64,000 nucleotides of DNA from Opeltia flavorubescens (taxonomy: Eukaryota > Ascomycota > Lecanoromycetes > Teloschistales > Teloschistaceae), in assembly GCA_000442125.1 (NCBI GenBank), contig KE546985.1, forward strand, positions 434,001-498,000, given 5' to 3'. Below the pieces are notes generated by a model. That model did not search any database. It was given only the letters and a program-made list of their open reading frames with translations, and was not told the origin of the DNA. A program made the position numbers and the translations under genes. Position 1 is the stretch's first letter, and each line of letters starts with the position of its first letter. Below, piece after piece: positions 35,110 to 50,400 of this stretch.

Positions 35110-36465
35110 ATATAAATATAGATCCCGAATAATAATAGTATTTCTATAAAATAATTAATATATTTTACTAATATATAAATAAAAAGCTAAATATTACTAT
35201 ATAAAATATTATATAAAGCCGAATAAATAAAAAAAATATATTTAAATACTATAAAATTCTATATAATAAAGCTAAAAATAAATAATAAATAATAAAAAAT
35301 AGAATAATAAATAATAGTAAGTGGATTATTAAATAAAATCTAAAGATTTTATAAAAAAATAGAAAAACTTCGGATATTATATTTAAATAAAAAGAAATTT
35401 ATTTTATATAAATAATTTAATTAATTTAAATTTTATTTTAATTATTAGTTTTAAAAAATCTCTATTTATATATAAATAAAAAATAGTATAATAATAAAAA
35501 AAAGTATTAAAAAAAAATTTAGTATTAAATAATATTAAAATATTTATTTATTTTTATATAAATTATAATTCGATTAATATTTAATTAAAATATATAATTT
35601 AAAATATATTTAAATATTTAAATTTAATACTATAAAATTTATAAATAATATTTTTTATTTAAAAAGTAATTTATAAATTAAAATAGCTATATATTATAAA
35701 ATCTTTAAAAAAATCTAAAAATTTTTATTATTTATTTAATTTAAATATTCTTATAAAGCTTTATATATATTAAATTAAAAAATATTTTTATAATAGAATT
35801 TTATACTATATATAAATAATTATAATCTATAATTTATAAAATTTATAAAGCTAATTAAATATTATAAATTAAATTAAAAATTATTTAATTTAATTTAATA
35901 TTAATATATTAATAGTTTTTAAAATAAAAATTTAAAAATATAATTATAGAATTTAATAGTTTTTAATACTATTTTTTTTTTTTATTATATTTTTTTTTTA
36001 TTTCTTTTATCTTTATATTTATAACTATTAATAAATTACTTTTAAATTAATTTTAAGCCGTTTTTTTATTTAATTATAAAATTACCTAATTTCTTTTATT
36101 ATAATTTATTAGACTTAAAACTTTATAAATACTATAAATTTTACTTCTATAATTTCTAATATTACTTTTAGTTTATTTATTAAAAGTATTCGTTTATAAA
36201 CGCCTATTAAAAGAATTTAATTTTTAAAATCGATTATATTAGTAAAAATACAAGCAATTTATTATAAAAGCACTAAATTAGTTCGCGATAAACGCTCGAA
36301 AACGTTTATAAGCCGTTTTAAATAGCTTTTTATTATAGCTAACTTAATTTATTATAAATTAGCTAATTTTATATTTTTATTTAGAATAATTATTAAATAA
36401 TATCGTATAGCCGAAAAATACTTTATAATCGAATATTCCCTGTTTTTAAACTAGCCTTACTTTTT
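35110..36465. other. AT-rich degraded DNA, nothing identified
   Basis: RIP-type composition without open frames. The part from about 36,000 may already belong to the larger repeat that follows, whose left border is uncertain. Confidence 0.5.
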
Positions 36466-36469
36466 TATT

Positions 36470-39400
36470 TATTTAGACTATATATTATTAATATATAGAA
36501 ACTATTTTTAAATAGCGTTATCGAGCCTCGATACTATATTATAAAAGATTTTATTTTTAAATTAATTTTATTTCTCTATATCCGCCTATATAGATAAGAT
36601 TAATAACTTAAATTATAGTATTACTAGTAAACTAATTAATATCGGCTTTATAATTAGATATCCTATAATTAATATTTCTTTTATTTTATACTTTATTTCG
36701 ATTAATAATACCCGCTATATCCTTTATTAATATATTTTTCTAAAAAATCCTCTCTAACTTTTCTAAATTACTCTTTTTAAAATTAGATATCTAGCTATTT
36801 ATAATTTAATTTAATAGCCTATAATAATAATAAATCGAAATAACTCGCGTAATAATTAATAAAAAAGTAAAATATTTACTTAATATTTAGTTAAAGGCCG
36901 GCTTTATATATTATATATAAGGTATTAATAAAAAGGATAGGAAAAATAGTTACTAGGTATTTTATATAGAAAAATTAGGGCGATAAGCTTTAAATATTAT
37001 ATAAAGAATTATAAAGCGAATAGTTATAGATTATATAAAAAAAAAAGTTTATAAAATATAATATAAATTTAATAATTTTTTATAAAGGGATTAATATAAA
37101 TAATTTATTTATATAATTTATTTTAGAATTTTTTTTAACTTATTCCTCTAATTTAACCTATTATAAAATTATATTATAAATTAGCCTTTTCGTTTAACTA
37201 ATTAATTTAGCTTTTTAATTTATTTCTACTTCGTTTATTCCTAATTTATTTTTATTTCGCTTATTTTTAATTTAATTTTATTTCGTTTATTTTAATATAT
37301 AAATATAATAGTTTTAAAACTAATCGATTAGAATTTATTTAATTTATTAAAGAAACCGGCTAATTAAATAATTAAATGGGTCTAATATAGACTCGGGATC
37401 GATAATAAAATTTAGAATAATATTAAAAATAATATTATCGAGTGGTTTATAATTTATCCTTATATTATTAACCTTCGAGTCGTAAAAAATAAAATTAAAG
37501 AACTTTTATAGCTATTTATTAACCGTTATTCTTTTATATTTTTAACTCTAGGGTTAACTATCCCCTTATAATTTAATAATAATAGAACTATTATATTTAA
37601 TAGTATAGTTAAAAGCGTAAAAATAAATAAAAATAAAAAAAAAAAAAAAGTAATTTAAACGTAAATTTTCTTTTAAATTCTATTTTATTATTTTATATTT
37701 TAGTAAAAGTAATATTCGCGCTATTAATATATTCGATTATATTAAATATATTAGGAATAAGTTTTTTTTTAAAAACCCTAATAATATATATTAAATAAAT
37801 ACTTCTAGCTATTAGTTTTAATAGTTAATAAATATATAATTTCTTTTACTTTATATAAAAAATAAATAACCCGCTTTTTATTTTATAAATTTTAATATTT
37901 TAATATATCCGTTTTAAAGATATTTATTAAATTTAAATAAAAGATTTTAAAATTATAAAAACCAACTTTTACTAGAACTTTAATATTAATACGTAATTAA
38001 AGTATATTAATATTAATCGCGATTTAAAGCGATTTATTATATAAATTTATTATATTAATTATAAATCTATAATAATTAAATTCGGACCTAATAACAATTT
38101 TATTTCTTATTATTATATTAATTTTTATTTATTTATTTTTCAATAGTCGTTTATTTTAATAATATAGCTTTTTTAATATATTTTCTTTTATTATCTCCTC
38201 CTTTAGTATTTTTCCCTCTATAATTCTAGTATTTAATAATAGCTAGCTTATAAACGAACTTTTTATTTAAGCTAGAATCCGTTTTAATATTAGATTATAA
38301 ACGCGGTTATTTTATATTAAATTTAAATAAAAAGCGAGTAAATAAAAAAAAATATAAAAGATCTCGAATAAATAAAAAAAAGGATAATTTAATTTTTAAG
38401 AAAGGCTATAAAATAGCGTCCGATTTTAAAAATAAGATAATATTAAAAAAAAAGGCTAAAGAAATATTAATAAAAAAAGGTATATTTATAGCTAATACTA
38501 TAGAATTTAATAATATCGATTAGATAAATACTATTAAAATATATATATTACCTTTTTATTAAAAACGAGTAGTTATATTATTAATTTATTATAGTTTGAT
38601 ATTATCGTTTAATACCGGTTTTTATAAATATATATTTAAAAAACGAGTTTTATTCTATTATATTTATAATTTATTAAACTATTTAATAAAAGATCCGGAT
38701 TAAAGGACGGTTAAAGCTATTATTCGAATATTTAAATTTAAAATTAAACTCTAATAGAACTAGTTTTTTATTATCTTTATATTTTATATCTAGACTAGAA
38801 AAAATAAATTAAAAGGGATTCTAACGGATATATTAAAGTTTAAAAAAATATAATTTAATTAATTAGTAAAGATTTTAAAGACTTTATTAATTTAATTATA
38901 ATATAAACTTTTAAAACTATTATAATCCTTATTTTTAATTATTTTATTAAAGTAATATAGCGTAAAATTAAAGTAAGTCGAGCCCTACCGGAAAAATATT
39001 AAAAAAAAAAATATTAGAAGAAGAATAATTATAGCGCCTATATCAATAAACTATTTTTAATAATTTACTTTTATTATCTAGATATAAAAGCTTTTAAAAT
39101 AGTTTTTAAATATAATCTAAACCGATAAAACCTTTAATTATAAGGATTTTAACTAGAAATTATTTTTTTTAATATTCGTTTCCTATAAATTAGTATCGAC
39201 GGTATAATATTTTAAAAATTAATAAATAAAGTAGTTTAAAAAATATTTTTCTAATCTTTTTATAATTAAGGGCATTTATAATTTAATTAGCTACTAGTCG
39301 TTAATAAAGAAGAACTTATTAATAATTAGAGAAAAGAATAGTTAAAGATAATAAAATAGTTATTATCAACTTTTAAACTAATTATTTACTATAATAATTT

Positions 39401-41110
39401 AAAAAACTCGAATTTAATAATTTTAATAATTAAAAAACTCTATTATATCTATAAAGATTAGATTATACCGCAATCGTTATTAAAAAGTACAATTTTAAAT
39501 ATTAACTAGTTATTTAATAAAAAGACTAGGAGCGGTTAAAATTAATATATCCTTTTTATTATACTAGAATCGTTTATTAATTATATTAATAAAGCTTTTA
39601 ATCTTTTATATTTTTATAAATAGTAGATTCTATATAAAAAGAAAATAGAATTATAATATCGGTTTATTTCGATTTTAAACTTAGTTTAAATTTTAGTAGA
39701 CGAGTTCTAAAAAATAAAAGGCTTTAAAAGCAGGATTTAGATAATTATTTATAGTAGATATAAATTATATAATAATATTTCGTTATCTTTTATAAATTTC
39801 TTTAAAATACTAATTAAACTATTTTAAATAACTTCGCTAGATCTTTAACGGCCCTTTAAAACTATATTATCGAAAATTATAATAAGAACGATTATATAGT
39901 TAATCTTTATAGTTTATATTTAAACCAATTAAATAACTTTATTAAACTATTTAAAAAGGTAAATAAAAAGGTAATAAAAGGCGGTAAAAAAGAATTTAAA
40001 ATCTTTTATACTAAATTTAATAATTTATTTATGAATTTTATAATTTATAAAATAAATAATTTATATTAAATAAATATACTAATCTTTTAATTTAAAAAAC
40101 CTAATTTTTAAAAAAACCGCGTCGATTTTTTAAATAAATATTATATAAATATAATCTATTTTTTAAATTTATAATAAATAGAATTAAATTAAAATCTAGT
40201 TAATTAATAAAAAATATAACGATAATTAAATAAAAATTAATACCCTAATTTTTATTTTATAGATTTCGATTTTACTCTAATTAGTATAGCTATTAGGTAG
40301 ATATAACTATTAATTTCGATTCTCTACTTTATTAAATTCTGGATATTAGATCTTAATACTAAAGAAAAATTTCTAGTAGCTAAATTTTTCGACGATTATA
40401 TATACGGTCGTACTATTTTTTTAAAAAAGTTACTATTATATATAGCCCTAAAATATCCCTTTAATTATTTATTAAAGTTTATTTATCTAGTAAATATTAT
40501 TAAAAAAATATATTAGAAGAAAACTAATATTTTTATTTATTAAAACTAGTTCTTTATTATAATAATAATAATATTAATATATTTATTTTTTTTATAATTT
40601 TTTCTTTTTATATTTTTTTTATACTATCTTTTATATTCTTTTAAACGAAATAGTATTTTTAACTATATTTATAAGTTATTAATAATTATAAACCCGAAAT
40701 ACTAATAGCTATTTACTATATTACTATAAAATAGGCGGATAGATCGGTACTTTTAATAAAACTCGAGGAAATTAAAAAAAGGATATAAAATAATAATTAT
40801 TGTATTTTTTATATTTTATTTAAAGCGCTAGATACTAATATAATTCTAATATAATTTTTCGTTATTATATTTATAGAAATTTAAGATAGGTTTACGGATA
40901 TAAAATAGGCCTAAAAGAATATCTATTATACCGGCTAAAAACTGCTAGTTATAGTCTATAAGATCGATTATTATAAAAAGGAGAAAAATATTTAAACGGA
41001 GGAAGTAATATTAAATTAAAAATTTATATAATAGCTTTTAATATTAAAAACGTTTTTAATAAAAGGTAATATAATATTAAAAAAAATATTAACTAATAGA
41101 AAGAATTATA
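36470..41110. repeat. Unidentified 4.6-kb repeat, copy 1
   Basis: It aligns along its length with 41,645-46,080 in the same orientation. Shared anchors include TATATTATTAATATATA at the left, TACTATATTATAAAAGATTT at about 36,530 and 41,701, and AATAAATTAAAAGG at about 38,807 and 43,931. The copies differ mainly by transitions, as RIP would produce from a duplicated element. Conceptual translation gives leucine- and isoleucine-rich stretches, but I could not assign a transposon family. I saw no LTRs or inverted termini. Confidence 0.65.
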
Positions 41111-41288
41111 TTATTTATAAAATTTTTTATTTTTTATATTCGTTTAATATAATTAAAAACAGCTAATAAATACGTTATAATAGACTATTATAGACTAATA
41201 TTTAATAAAAGGATTATATATTAAATTATTATTATATATAAATTATAAAAGTAATATAAATTAATAATTAACTTTATATATATATTAA

Positions 41289-41478
41289 TAATTTAAATTA
41301 CTAATAAAATAATTATAAATTATATATAAATTTTAGTAATTTAAAATACTAGTTAAAGTTATTATAAATTATATATATATTTTAATAATTTAAAAAACTA
41401 GTAAAATTATAATAAATTATATATATAATTTAATAATTTAGAAATTAAATAAAATTATAATAAATTATATATATATAT
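41289..41478. repeat. 48-bp tandem repeat, about four units
   Basis: Units of 48-49 bp each begin TAATTTAAAA or a variant, continue with an ACTAGT-like motif and end in ATAAATTATATATAT. The array lies between the two copies of the 4.6-kb repeat. Confidence 0.65.
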
Positions 41479-41644
41479 CTATAATTTAATATATTAGTAT
41501 AAATATAATAAAATAAAATTTATTACTCGATTAATTTTCGGAGCTTTATTATATATTAATTCTTTAATATTACTATAGTTTATTTAAGTTTATTTACTTT
41601 TAACTACTTATAATACTTTATTATATCTTTTTTCTATAAAGTCG

Positions 41645-44600
41645 AGTATATATATATTATTAATATATAAAAATTACTTTTAAGTAGCGTTATTAAACCT
41701 TAATACTATATTATAAAAGATTTTATTTTTAAATTAATCTTATTTTTTTATATCCGTCTTTATAGGTAAAATTAATAATTTAAATTATAGTATTATTAAT
41801 AAACTAATCGATATAGGTTTTATAATTAATTATCTAATAATTAATATCTCCTCCTTTTTATATTTTATCTCGATAAGTAATACCCGCTATATTTTTTATT
41901 AACGCGCCTCTTTAAAATACCCTCTTTAACTTATATAGGATATCGTTTTTAAAACTAAATATTCGATTACTTATAATTTAGTTTAATATACTATAATAAT
42001 AATAAATTAAAATAGCCCGTATAATAATTAATAAAAAAGTAAAATACCTATTTAATATTTAGTTAAAGGCCGGTTTTATATATTATATATAAAATATTAA
42101 TAGAAAGAGTAGAAGAAATAATTATTAAATATTTTATATAGAAAAGTTTAGGCGTTAGATTTTAAATATTATATAAAAGATTATAAAGCGAATAGTTATA
42201 AATTATAATAAAGGAAAAGCTGATAAAATATAGTATAAATTTAATAACCTTTTATAAAGGAATTTATATAAATATTACTCTAGATTTATAACTAAAATAT
42301 AATATAAAGAGTATTAATATAAATTTCAAATTTTTCGATAGTTTAATTCGCTAGCGTCCTTTTATTTATAGTAAATAAATATAATTATTAAATTAATTTA
42401 TTATATTTATCTATTTTTACTTTTTAATTTATTCTAATTAATTATTTTTAATTATTAACTTATTTTTTTTTTTATATATAACTATATTATATAAATTACC
42501 TATTATACTTTTAAAAATATTCGATATAGTATTATTTAATCTATTAAAAAAACCGACTAATTAAATTAAAAGCTATATATAATATAGATTCGGTATCGAT
42601 AATAATATATAGAATAAAATTAAAAATAATATAATTAAATAGTTTATAGCGTATTTTTATATTAATAACTTTAGAGCGGCTAAAAAAAAATAAAAGAATT
42701 CTTCTAGTTTTTTTTTATTTAATATCCTATTATATTTTCAATTTTAAAACTATTCTCTCCTTTATAATTTAATAATAATAGAACTATTATATTTATTAAT
42801 ACCGTTAAAAGCGTTAAAATATCTAAAATTAAAAAGGAAAAAAAAAGTAAATCGGGCGTGAATTTTCTACTAGATCCCGTTTTATTATCCTTTACTTTAA
42901 TAAAAGTAATATCCGTATTTTTAATATATTTAATTATTTTAAATATATTAGAAGTAAATTTCCCTTTAAAAGCTTTAATAATATATATAAAGCGAATACT
43001 TCTAGCTACTAGCTTTAATAAGTAACAATTATATAATCTTCTTTACCTCGTATAAAAAATAAATAAACTCCCTTCTATTTATAGATTTTTAATATCCTAG
43101 TATATCCGCTTTAAAAATATTTATTAATTTTAAAAAAAAGATTTTAAAATTATAAGAATCGATATTTATTAAATTTTTAGTATTAATATATAATTAAAGC
43201 GTATTAAATTTAATCGCGATTTTAAAAATATTATTATATAAATTTATTATATTAGTTATAAGTCGATTATAATTAAACTCGGGTTTAATAATAATTCTAT
43301 CTTCTATTATTATATTATTTTTTATTTATTTATTTTATAAAAGTCGTTTACTTTAATAATATTATTCTTTTAACGTATCCCCTTTTATAATCTTCTCTTT
43401 TAGTATTATTTTTTTCCTAAATCCTTCTTTTTTTAAATAAAATTAGGCTATAAACGAATTTTTTATAGACGCTAGAATTTATTTTAATATTTAATTAAAA
43501 ACGCGGTTATTTTATATTAAAATTAAATAAAAAGTTATTAAATAAAAAAAAGTTTAAAAAATTTTAAATAGATAAAAAAAAGCCTATAATAATTTCCGAT
43601 AATAAAAATATATAGTTACTAAAAAATATAGTAATTAATAGCGATAATAAACTAAATATTAGTAATATATATATAATATTTTTTTAATAAAGTAAACGAT
43701 TATATAATTAATTTATTATAATTTTATATTATTATTTAACTCCAGCCTCTATAAATATATATCTAAAGATCGAGTTTTATTCTATCGTTTTTATAATCTT
43801 CTAAGCCGCGAGTTTAAGGATCCGGAATTTAAAATAATTAAGCCTATTATTTATATAACTAGATTTAAGATTAAACTCTAATAAAACTAGTTTTTTACTA
43901 TTTTTATATTTTATATCTAAACTAGGGAAAATAAATTAAAAAGGATTCTAGCGGATATACTAAGGTTTAGGAAAATATAATTTAATTAATCGGTAAAAGT
44001 TTTAAAAACTCTATTAATCTAATTATAATATAGACTTTTAAAACGATTACTATTTTTATTTTTAGTTATTTTATTAAAGTAATATAATAAAAAATTACGG
44101 TAAATTAAACTTTACTATAAGATAATCTATAAAAAAAATATTATAAAGAAGATAGGATCGGTATATATATAGATAAACCAACTTTTATAATCTATTTTTA
44201 TTATCTTTTTATTAAAGCCTCTATAATAGTTTTTAAATAGAATTTAAATCTAATTATAATTAAAAAAAAGTTTATAAATAATTAAAGAAAAGAATAAACA
44301 AAAATTATAGAGCGGTTATTATTAAAATTAAAACTAATTATCTACTATAGAGATTTTAAAAATATAAATCTATTAATTAAAGTTATTTAATAACTATATT
44401 ATATTTTTAATAATTAAATTTTACCTAGTTTACTATTAAAGAGTATAATTTCTAAAAAAAATTAATAATAGAAAGTAATAACGAGGCTCGGTTAGATTTA
44501 ATACGTTTTTTTTACTATACTAGAATCGTTTACTAATCGCGTAGATAAATTTATTAGTCTTCCTTATATATATAAATAATAGATTCTATATAAAAATAAA

Positions 44601-46080
44601 TTAGAAATAAAACGTATATATATTCTAGTTTTATACCTAGTATAGATTATTACGGATAAATTCTAGAAAATAAAAAATTTTAAAAATAGTATTTAGAAGA
44701 TTATTAATAGTAGGTATATACTATATAAAAATATACCGTCTTATTTTATAGGCCTCTCTAGAATACCGATAAAGCTATTTTTAAATAATTTAACCGGGTC
44801 TTTAACGGCTTTAAAGGATTATATTATTAAAAATTATAATAAATATAAGTATATAACTAATCCCTATAGTTTATATTTAAACTAGCTCGAAACCTTTATT
44901 AAATAATTTTAAAAGGTTAATAAAAAAGCCGTAAAAGGCCGAAAAAAAAATTTAATATTTTTTATTAAAATTTTAATAATTTACTCGGGAATTTTATAAT
45001 TTATAAAATAAATAATTTATATTAAATAAATATATTAATCTTTTAATTATCGAAACCCGATTTCTATAAAATCTATATTTATTTTTTAATTAAATACTAT
45101 ATAATTATAATTAAATTTCTAAATTTTTAATAGATAGAATTAAATAAAAACCTAAATAATCGATAAAAAATATAAAATTAACTAAATAAAAATTACTATA
45201 CCGGGTTTTATTTAATAAACTTTAATTTTTCTTTAATTAATACGGCTATCTAATAAATATAATTACTAGTTTTAATCTTTTACTTTATTTAATTTTAAAT
45301 AATAAATCCTAATATTAAAGAAAGATTTCTGATAGCTAAATTTTTTAAATATTATATAAATAATTATACTATTTTTAAAAAAAATTTACCGTTATTTATA
45401 GCTTTAAACGATCCCTTTAATTATTTATCGAAATTTATTATCCTAATAGATATTATTAAAAAAGCGTATCGAATAAAAATTAAAATTTTTATTTTCTCAA
45501 ACTAGCTCGCTATTACGGTAATAACTATATTAATATATTTACTTTTTTTATTATTTTTTCTTTCTATATTTTTTTTATATTATCCCTTATTTTATTTTAA
45601 CCGGAAAAAAATTTCTAATTATATTTATAGTATATTAATAAATATATATCTAAAATACCCGCCGCTATCTACTATAGTAATATAAAATAGGCGGATTAAT
45701 TTATACTCCTAACCTCCTTTAAATAAAATAGAAAAAAATAAAAAGTAAAAAATATAATATCCTTTATACTATTTTTAATACGTTAAAATCTAGTTTAATA
45801 TTAATTTAAATATCGATTATAGTATTTATAAAATTATAAAAAAAGCCGATAGACGTTAAATAAATCTAGAAAAAAGCTTATCGCGTAATCTAAAAATAAT
45901 AGGTTATTATCTATTTTATTAATTATACTAATATTAAAAAAAATATTTTAGTAAAATTTATAATACTAAATCGAGAAAATATACGGTCGTTATTTATTAA
46001 AGGTATATTTAATATAAAAAAGTCGGTAATTAAAAAAAACCGCGATAATAAAATTAAAGAAATTAATAATTATTAATATA
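41645..46080. repeat. Unidentified 4.4-kb repeat, copy 2
   Basis: Direct-orientation partner of 36,470-41,110, with the same block order to the end. Offsets between the copies drift from about 5,175 to about 4,980, so small deletions separate them. The family is unknown. Confidence 0.65.
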
Positions 46081-47232
46081 GTAAACGAAATTATAATAAA
46101 TATAATCTATATTTTATTTCTAATTTAACTATAATATAAAATAATTAATAAATAATAAATTACTAGCTTTAATAAATTATTTATTAAAGGAACTCTATTA
46201 ATTAAAATAATATTTTTATATTTTTAATAAATTATTTTTATATTATATTAATTTATTAATTATTTTAATTTATTAATTATAATAATAAAATTATAGTTAT
46301 TATTTATTAATATACTAAATTACAATACTAGTATACTAATTTATTAAATATTCTAATTTATTTTATAATATATTAATTTATTAAATTTAATATTTTATTT
46401 TTTTAAATAATTAATATATAATAATTTAATTAATTATTAAAATATTTTATAAACGATTCTAATTATTAATAATATATTAACCGTTTAAATAGTTATATAA
46501 TTTAATATTCTATAATATTTATACCTAAATACTTAAGTAATATATATTATATTATTTATATTTCGTAGTATATTTTAATATATAGTATTAGTATTATAGT
46601 TTTCTTTATTTATTACTCCGTTTTTCACGTTATAATTTAATATCGGGTTTTAATATAAGTCTTTTATTTATTATTCTATTAATTTTCCTTTTTTTATTTA
46701 TATATTAATCCTTTTTTTATTTATACCTAATAGTTTTTATATATATAGTCCCGGATATTATAAGCTTTAATATATATTTATAGCTATTAAATAAAAAATT
46801 ATTCCGGTTTAACGCGCTATCTTATTATATATCCTCAATACCGGAACTGTATACGCGATAATATACTTTTTTTATTTTATAATAAACTTTAGGAGCGAAT
46901 TTATAAATTATAGCTTTATAAAAATTAATAATATTTTATATAAAAACTAATTATTTATATTAATAGTAACTTTTAATTTTAAAATATTTAACTACAGCGA
47001 TTTAATATAGAAAGGAATAATTAAAAGTTTAAAAGATTTATTAACCGATTTAATAACTTTTAATACTAGTATAAATAAATTTAATATTATACTTTTTAAT
47101 ATTAAATATTATAATTAATTTTTAATAATATAGATTTATTACGCTCTAAAATAGATTATAAACGATTAATAAATAAAAATAAAATAATTAATAGCCGTAT
47201 TTTATCGAGCGGTTTAGTTTTAATATTATTAT
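46081..47232. other. AT-rich degraded DNA left of the gypsy element
   Basis: No open frame and no repeat I can name. It may be the left part of the Plavaka-type transposon whose transposase lies to the right of the gypsy insertion. That is inference from position only. Confidence 0.4.
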
Positions 47233-47486
47233 TACAATTAGCAATAATCTAGCTTATTATAATATCGCAGAACCGTTGTATAACTTCGGCTAAGACGTTA
47301 CATCGCTATATTATACTAGTAGGAAAGGGGGCCTATATAGTTAAAGGAATTCCCCTTAATATTTATAGCTTTCTAGATATTAATATATATATATTCTCTA
47401 TATATAGCTCCGTATATACGATAGTAAAATATTAAACTATTACTTATACTTCTATATAGTTTCTCTACTATTATATCTTTTTTATA
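47233..47486 (+). repeat. 5' LTR of the gypsy fossil
   Basis: 254 bp, preceded by ATTAT (47228-47232). It shares AGCTTTCTAGATATTAATAT and GCTCCGTATATACGATAGTA with the 3' LTR and, in degraded form, with 15900-16707. Confidence 0.9.
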
Positions 47487-50400
47487 CTTTAATATTTCTA
47501 TTTTTTATAAAAGGCAGTTCGACTATATTATAAAATTATAACGCGAGGTAGTAATAGTAATACTGCGCCTATAACTAGATTATAACTATTAATAAATACG
47601 GTTATACTATAAGATAATAATATAAATAAACTTATTAGCGACGTTTTAAATATAAAGATTCGAGTTTTTAAAGTAGAACGAGCTCTAGCTTATCGGTAAA
47701 AAAGGTTAAAAATATTAAAAGCCGAGAAGGAATTAAGATTCCTAAAGTTATTTACTACTATATATTAATAATAAGCCTTTAAAACTCTAATTAACAATTT
47801 TAAATATATTAAAAAATAAAAAATAAATAAAAAATCAAAGTTAAAAATTCCTAATCCTATTTAATATAAAGGTAAAAGTTATATAAAATATATACTATTT
47901 AAACGCGAATATAAATATATTTTTAAAACTTATCTAGTTATATATAAAATAGAAATTTTAAGAATTCTATTTAATATAAACTATTTTAATCGCTATCCGG
48001 CGAATATATAAGACCGAATTAAAAAAGTAAACTTAAATACTAGATTTAAAATAACTTAAAAGGAATAACTAAAACTTTTATTAGATTAGCTCGACTTTTA
48101 AACTATCCGCGGTATTAAAATAATATTATAATACTTTAATATAAAATACTATAATAAATAAAATATTCTTTTATTTATTAGATATTTAGAAAACTTTAAA
48201 AATTATATAAAAGAATTCTTATTAAATTATATTTAAATAAATATTCTAAGGAACGCCCTTTAAAATAGTATAGCCGATAAAATACTTAAAATATTTAATC
48301 CTCTAAAAATACGTTAAAGAATTATTAATTAAATAATTAAAATTAAATCGATTTAATTATAATATTAGGCGCGTACTAGTTATAATAATATAAATACTAA
48401 AGTATTAAATTTTAAGAGCTATAAAAATAATTAAAGAGAATAAAGTCCGTTTAATACTATTATACTAACGATTAGCGCGAATATAATAATAACTAGTTAT
48501 AAAAATTATAAAAACTAGTATAGTTTCTAAGAATATAATTTAAATAATAGCCGCGGATTTTATAAAGACAGTAACGTACTAATAACGATTATTTATTAAA
48601 AATATAGTAAAAAAAATTATAAAAGACCCGATTACCTTTATAAAAATAAAAAAAAAAAAAATAAAATCTAGTAGATATTACTTTTATACTATTAGATCAC
48701 TAATAAACGGGGCTATAAATACTTTATTTAGTTACAAATATAATTATTTAAAAAAAAAAATAAAAGGTTAAATTAATTATATTTATTAATTATAATATAA
48801 ATTTAAATTTTATATTATAATACTATATAAAAGAGCTAAAACTATATAATAACCGCGATATTAAAGCGCCGGTTAGGACGTTAAATAACACAAGCTTAAT
48901 TTATTTTTAGAAATATAAATTTCCGGTTAATTTTACTAATTTAAAAAAGAAATCTAGAATAATAATAAATAAATATATTAAAGCGAATATTAAATCTTTT
49001 AATATTATATTTAACCTTTTATAATTATATTAATATAACTTAAATATTAATTAGATATATATATAATAGATATAGCGCGATTTTAATACTATTCTAGTAG
49101 GAATAAATATTAAACTGATCCCGGTTAAAAAATTAGGATATTTATTAAAAGTAGAAGGATTTAAATAATTATACCTTTTTAATATAGAGCTATATAATAA
49201 AAATAATATAATCGCTTTATATAACGCTAAAAAGGCGATTTTACCTAAAAAATATATTAATTTAAAAAAAATTTATAATTTTTAAAAAACTAATAAACTT
49301 TTTAAATACTCTATAAATAATTATACCCTCGAAATAACGGGTAATCTACTATTTAAACCTTTATATAATCTTTTAATTATTAAATTAGAGGTCTTATAAA
49401 CTTATATTAATAAAAACCTAGTAAAAGGGTTTATCTATTATTTAATATCGCGAGCTAGCGCTTTAATTATATTCGTAAAAAAGAAAAACAGTAGTTTTCG
49501 CTTTTATATTAACTACTAGGAGCTAAACCGGGTTATTATTAAAAACTAATATCTTTTTCCTCTAATATTAAAAGCTTTAAATAGGCTATATAAAATAATA
49601 ATCTTTATCCGCCTAAATATCCGGAATACCTACTATTATATTAGAATCCGGAAGGGCGATAAATAAAAAATAGCGTTTTATACTCGTTATAGCTATTTTA
49701 AATATTATATTATATTATTTAGCTTAATAAATACCTCGGCTATCTTTTAAATATATATTAATAATATTTTTAAAAACTTTCTAGACCTTTTTATTATAAT
49801 ATATATAGATAATTTACTAGTTTACTCTAAAAATAAAGCCGAGTACTTAATATATATATAAAAAATCCTCACGAGGCTATTATAATATAAGCTATATATT
49901 AAATTAAAAAAATATTTATTTAATATATATAAAGTTAGATTTATAAAATTTATTATTCGCCCTAATAATATTATAATAAAAAAGTCCTATATTAAATATA
50001 TAAAGAATTAATCCTTTTTAAAATTATATTATAATATATAATATTTCCTTAAATTTATAAATTTTTACTAATATTTTATTAAAATATTCTCGCGGGTAAT
50101 ACTACCGCTAATATCGCTATTAAAAGGCGGTAATAAAGGAAAATTTAATATTAAATTTATCCTAATTAAAAAAGTAGCTAGCGCGTTTAAAATATTAAAG
50201 GAATATTTTATAATAACNCCTATTTTATAATAATTCGACTATATACTTTAAATTTATATTAAAATAGACGTTTTAAAGTATACTATTTTAGTAATTATTT
50301 TATAGTCCTTTAATACTAATACGCAGATCTACTAATACTTTATCGCTTACTAATCCCAGAAGAAAATAATAACTAAATATAACTATAATATTAAAGATTC

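Noticed and set aside
46081-47232. Zinc-finger N-terminus of the Plavaka transposase
   Set aside because: Expected C-x2-C and H patterns could not be seen in the degraded sequence, so it remains positional inference only.
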